From: Methanocalculus sp.
GTDB taxonomy: Archaea > Halobacteriota > Methanomicrobia > Methanomicrobiales > Methanocorpusculaceae
NCBI RefSeq assembly: GCF_029762515.1
Contig: NZ_JARVGN010000062.1
Coordinates: 1 to 7,724, forward strand
Direction: 5' to 3'
Length of the DNA: 7,724 nucleotides
This document shows positions 4,893 through 7,724 of the stretch, in pieces. A model generated the notes under the pieces. The model ran no database searches. It was not told where the DNA came from and saw only the letters and a program-made list of their open reading frames with translations. Position 1 is the first letter of the stretch; the number at the start of each line of letters is the position of its first letter. The position numbers and the translations under genes were made by a program.

Positions 4893-5201
4893 ATGGATAT
4901 CCTCTTTCTTGTCACCTGTTTTGGAGCCGCAGTTGTGATATTTCTCTGGATGCGTGATCTCCGGATCTATGGGAGAACCGGACAGCCACTCTATCGGAGG
5001 GCAGCACTGCGGGGCGTGATCTGGATGGCTCTTGCCTCTGTTGGGATTGCGTTTGCCTTCTTCGGCCAGTCGTTTCTTGGTATCGGTCTTATGCTCGCTG
5101 CACTCTATCTCCAGGGAAGAGATGAACGGGAGAAGGTATGGACCAGCGAAGGGAACCTGGAGCGGTTCTTCGGCGCAGTGAAGACAAAGAAGAGACAATA
5201 A
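4893..5201 (+). CDS. Small membrane protein of unknown function (102 aa)
   Basis: I cannot assign this to a named family. It has a hydrophobic N-terminal segment (about 2-19), a basic loop (RDLRIYGRTGQPLYRRAALR, 21-40) and two closely spaced hydrophobic stretches (about 41-57 and 59-73). A charged hydrophilic tail ends in KTKKRQ. Three membrane helices, or two with a re-entrant hairpin, are plausible. Basic residues around 21-40 suggest that this loop is cytoplasmic. The ATG at 4893 follows a TATA-like element and has no Shine-Dalgarno motif, so it is probably the first, leaderless gene of the cluster. hisS begins 14 bp after its stop. Position alone does not show a functional link to HisRS. 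Confidence 0.8.
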   Translation: MDILFLVTCFGAAVVIFLWMRDLRIYGRTGQPLYRRAALRGVIWMALASVGIAFAFFGQSFLGIGLMLAALYLQGRDEREKVWTSEGNLERFFGAVKTKKRQ

Positions 5202-5215
5202 GTAGGTGTTATATC

Positions 5216-6439
5216 ATGATCCAGAAACCACGAGGGACACGGGATTTCTTCCCTGATGAGCTGGAAGCACGAAGGAGAGTCGAAGAGACAATGCGGGAAG
5301 CCGTCTCCCGCTGGGGGTATCGTGAGGTTTCCACTCCAGAGTTTGAGAATCTCGAACTTTTCACCCTCCGTTCCGGTGAAGGTATCATCGAAGAGATGTA
5401 TGCATTCCAGGATAAAGGCGGCCGCGACATTGCACTTCGTCCAGAACTGACAGCTCCGGTCCTCAGGATGTATGTGAATGAGGCTAAGGTGCTGAACAAG
5501 CCGGTCCGCTGGTACTATTTTGGAGACTGTTTCCGGTATGAACGGCCGCAGAAAGGGCGTTATAGGCAGTTCTGGCAGTTTGGCATAGAGCTTGTCGGCG
5601 CAGATTCTGCGATGGCCGATGCCGAAGTAATGGCAGTCGGCTATAACCTATTGAAAGCCACCGGAGTCTCGTTTGAGCTGCGGATCGGCGACCTTGCGAT
5701 GATGCGGAGCCTGCTTGCCGATCTTGAGCCGGATCTACAGAAGAAGGTCCGTGCCTGCCTTGACAAGCGGGATTACGGGGCACTTGAAGAACTGGGGCTG
5801 GGAGGAGATCTGGCTGGATCCTTAACAGCGCTCATCGAGTCGAAGACACTGGATGATGCATTTGCGATCACAGGCAGCATCCCTGAAGAGACACGGATTC
5901 GCGAAACCTTCGCTATACTGGATGCACATGAGGTGCAGTATGTTCAGAACTTCGGGATCGCCCGCGGCCTCGACTACTATACGGGTTGTGTCTTCGAGGC
6001 ATTTGCAGAGAATCTCGGTGCAGAGAACCAGATCATGGGCGGGGGAGCATACCGCCTTGCCCACCTCTTCGGAGGCGAGGAGACACCCTCTGTTGGGTTT
6101 GCGATCGGGTTTGACCGCGTTATGGTCTCTCTTGGGGAGCAGGAGGTGAAGAGGCCGACAACGGTTGCAGTTGCTACAACCCCCGAGGGGCGGATCTTCG
6201 GGATCACGGTGGCTGCTGCCTTCCGGCAGGCCGGCATCCGGACGATTGCTGATCTCATGGGAAAGAGCCTCTCTGCACAGCTCTCACAGGCGGCAAAACA
6301 TGCTGATTACGTGGTTGTGATCGGCGGCCGCGAGGCTGAGGCAGGTATGGTGACACTGCGGGATCTCGCAACCGGCAGCCAGCAGACCATATCTCTTGAG
6401 GAGGCTGTTGCCGGGGTGGTTGGCAGTGGTACTCGCTGA
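5216..6439 (+). CDS. hisS: Histidyl-tRNA synthetase
   Basis: This class II aminoacyl-tRNA synthetase charges tRNA-His with histidine at the cost of ATP in the cytosol. From ATG 5216 it has 407 residues. The N terminus IQKPRGTRDFFPDE (2-15) is the classic HisRS opening. Motif 1 lies around 37-49. LRPELTAPVLR (74-84) and motif 2 FRYERPQKGRYRQFWQF (106-122) follow. The histidine-binding signature RGLDYYTG is at 250-257. Motif 3 GFAIGFDR (294-301) ends the catalytic domain, and an alpha/beta anticodon-binding domain fills about 310-407. The frame extends upstream to 5138, but those residues overlap the preceding gene; AGGTG at 5204-5208, 7 bases before ATG 5216, fixes the start. It is co-oriented with the 102-aa gene (14 bp gap) and overlaps top6B by 14 bp. 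Confidence 0.97.
   Translation: MIQKPRGTRDFFPDELEARRRVEETMREAVSRWGYREVSTPEFENLELFTLRSGEGIIEEMYAFQDKGGRDIALRPELTAPVLRMYVNEAKVLNKPVRWYYFGDCFRYERPQKGRYRQFWQFGIELVGADSAMADAEVMAVGYNLLKATGVSFELRIGDLAMMRSLLADLEPDLQKKVRACLDKRDYGALEELGLGGDLAGSLTALIESKTLDDAFAITGSIPEETRIRETFAILDAHEVQYVQNFGIARGLDYYTGCVFEAFAENLGAENQIMGGGAYRLAHLFGGEETPSVGFAIGFDRVMVSLGEQEVKRPTTVAVATTPEGRIFGITVAAAFRQAGIRTIADLMGKSLSAQLSQAAKHADYVVVIGGREAEAGMVTLRDLATGSQQTISLEEAVAGVVGSGTR
6415..6428 (+). promoter_or_regulatory. Ribosome binding site and GTG start of top6B inside hisS
   Basis: GGTG at 6415-6418, within a GGGGTGG stretch, is 7 bases before the GTG at 6426-6428. This start gives the N terminus MVLAEELAKQQKSISVAEFF, the form expected of methanogen Top6B proteins. 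A TTG at 6420 is in frame but poorly placed relative to this site. Confidence 0.7.
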
Positions 6440-7724
6440 GGAGCTCGCCAAGCAACAGAAGAGCATCAGCGTTGCGGAGTTCTTTGAGAAGAACAAGCAT
6501 CTCCTCGGGTTCGACTCCCCTATCAGGGGAATTATTACCACGCTGAAGGAAGCAATCGACAACGCACTCGACGCCTGCGAGGAGGCAGCAGTCCTCCCCG
6601 ATATCCTTGTAATCATTAAGAAGACACCTTCAGGAACGTTTACTATTGCTGTTGAGGATAACGGCCCCGGCATTATGCCCGAGCAGGTGCCGTTTGTCTT
6701 TGGGAAGTTATTGTATGGATCACGGTTTCACCAGGTAAGGCAGAGCCGGGGGCAGCAGGGGATCGGGATCTCGGCTGCGGTTCTGTATGCGCAGCTGACA
6801 AGCGGCATCCCCGCAACGGTGATATCACGCACCAGTGCGAAGACAAAAGCTCATCGGTTCACCCTGATGATTAAAACCCAGACAAATGAGCCGGATGTGC
6901 TCTCCCACGAGGAGATCGACTGGTCACTTCCGCATGGCACCAGGATTGAGCTTGAGTTTGAAAGTTCGATCTCGGCAAAGAAGCGGCTGCTTGAGTACCT
7001 GAAGTATACCTCGATCGTCAATCCCCATGCCCGATTCCGGGTCGAGATCGATGGGGAGAGTTCCACCTTTGAACGGGTCTCCGGGGAGGCGCCCCCCTGC
7101 CCGCAGTCGATCAAGCCACACCCCTATGGGATCGAGTTTGGAATCCTGAAGCGGATGGCTGCTGCCAGTGAGATGACGGTGGATCTCTTTCTTCAGGAGG
7201 AGTTCTCCCGTGTCGGAAAGAAGACGGCAACAGAGATTTTGTCTCATGCCGGATTGAACGGATCTGCGGCTGTCTCGAAGCTGGAGCCGGGGAATCTGAA
7301 GAAACTCCTCACAGCAATGCAGGAGGTCAAGATCCCGGCGCCCCCGGCATCCACCTGCCTCTCCCCGATCGGGGAGGATCTGATTCTTTCAGGGCTTGAG
7401 AAGGAGTTTTCACTCGATTTTGTGAAGTCACGGAGCCGGGCGCCGGGTGTCTTCTCGGGCCACTCGTTTGTGGTTGAGGCAGCAATCGGGTATGGCGGCC
7501 GTCTTGAGGCTGAAGGCTCAGCCCGGATACTGCGGTTTGCCAACCGGGTGCCGCTCCTCTACCAGCAGGGAGCCTGTGCGATCACCCAGTCGGTTGCAGC
7601 AGTGAACTGGAAAAGTTATGGGATCGCACAGTCCGGACTTCCGATCGGGCCGATCCTGATCCTCGTGCATATAGCCTCAACGAATGTCCCGTTTACGAGT
7701 GAGAGCAAGGATGCTGTTGCATCC
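6426..7724 (+). CDS. top6B: DNA topoisomerase VI subunit B, 3' end beyond the window
   Basis: This is the ATPase subunit of the archaeal type IIB topoisomerase, which with Top6A passes one DNA duplex through another to relax supercoils and decatenate chromosomes. The first 433 residues are present, with no stop or frameshift to the window end. The GHKL ATPase motifs are intact: the N-box KEAIDNALDACEEA (41-54), DNGPGI (78-83) and the lid SRGQQGIGISAA (107-118). A helix-two-turn-helix region follows around FLQEEFSRVGKKTATEIL. The transducer domain ends with VPFTSESKDAVAS, whose Lys428 is placed like the ATP-contacting switch lysine of Sulfolobus Top6B (recalled). Start GTG 6426 overlaps hisS by 14 bp in another frame. 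top6A would be expected just beyond the right edge. Confidence 0.97.
   Translation, partial: MVLAEELAKQQKSISVAEFFEKNKHLLGFDSPIRGIITTLKEAIDNALDACEEAAVLPDILVIIKKTPSGTFTIAVEDNGPGIMPEQVPFVFGKLLYGSRFHQVRQSRGQQGIGISAAVLYAQLTSGIPATVISRTSAKTKAHRFTLMIKTQTNEPDVLSHEEIDWSLPHGTRIELEFESSISAKKRLLEYLKYTSIVNPHARFRVEIDGESSTFERVSGEAPPCPQSIKPHPYGIEFGILKRMAAASEMTVDLFLQEEFSRVGKKTATEILSHAGLNGSAAVSKLEPGNLKKLLTAMQEVKIPAPPASTCLSPIGEDLILSGLEKEFSLDFVKSRSRAPGVFSGHSFVVEAAIGYGGRLEAEGSARILRFANRVPLLYQQGACAITQSVAAVNWKSYGIAQSGLPIGPILILVHIASTNVPFTSESKDAVAS

Noticed and set aside
5138..5215. Upstream extension of the hisS frame by 26 codons
   Set aside because: It overlaps the 102-aa gene, the residues do not resemble HisRS, and ATG 5216 has a well-placed AGGTG.

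Overview
The window looks like chromosome of a methanogenic euryarchaeon, most likely order Methanomicrobiales. The signs are an archaeal topoisomerase VI B subunit, an archaeal-type NMN adenylyltransferase, a YchF-type GTPase with an archaeal cysteine insert, AT-rich TATA-like elements placed for leaderless or short-leader starts, Shine-Dalgarno-like GGTG/GGAG before the internal operon genes, and moderately high GC. Genus cannot be fixed from the sequence alone.

Layout. (1) 2-997 (+): YchF/OBG-family GTPase, cut at its N terminus by the window edge. (2) 1102-1422 (+): a 106-aa protein of unknown function with its own ribosome binding site, followed by a T7 terminator-like tract. (3) 1423-1595: AT-rich, repeat-bearing promoter region of (4) 1596-2807 (+), an AAA_14/DUF4143 ATPase that looks like an accessory gene and is flanked by imperfect direct repeats. 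(5) 2808-3190: 383 bp without a convincing gene but dense in inverted repeats, possibly encoding a structured RNA. (6) Minus-strand cluster 4849 to 3191: larB, nadM and a 120-aa membrane protein. larB and nadM overlap by ATGA. (7) A 43-bp divergent promoter region at 4850-4892. (8) Plus-strand cluster 4893-7724: a 102-aa membrane protein, hisS and top6B. top6B starts at a GTG inside the end of hisS and runs off the window.

How the genes may work together. NadM forms NAD+ from NMN and, in archaea, can also form nicotinic acid adenine dinucleotide (NaAD) from NaMN. NaAD is the substrate of LarB, which makes the first committed intermediate of the nickel-pincer nucleotide cofactor, so the larB-nadM overlap makes metabolic sense. 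The hisS-top6B cluster joins two core information-processing genes. The ATPase and the structured intergenic region look like an accessory patch between housekeeping genes.

The core gene identities are secure. No clearly new multi-gene system is visible. The least explained material is the inverted-repeat-rich stretch 2808-3190 and the repeats around the ATPase gene.
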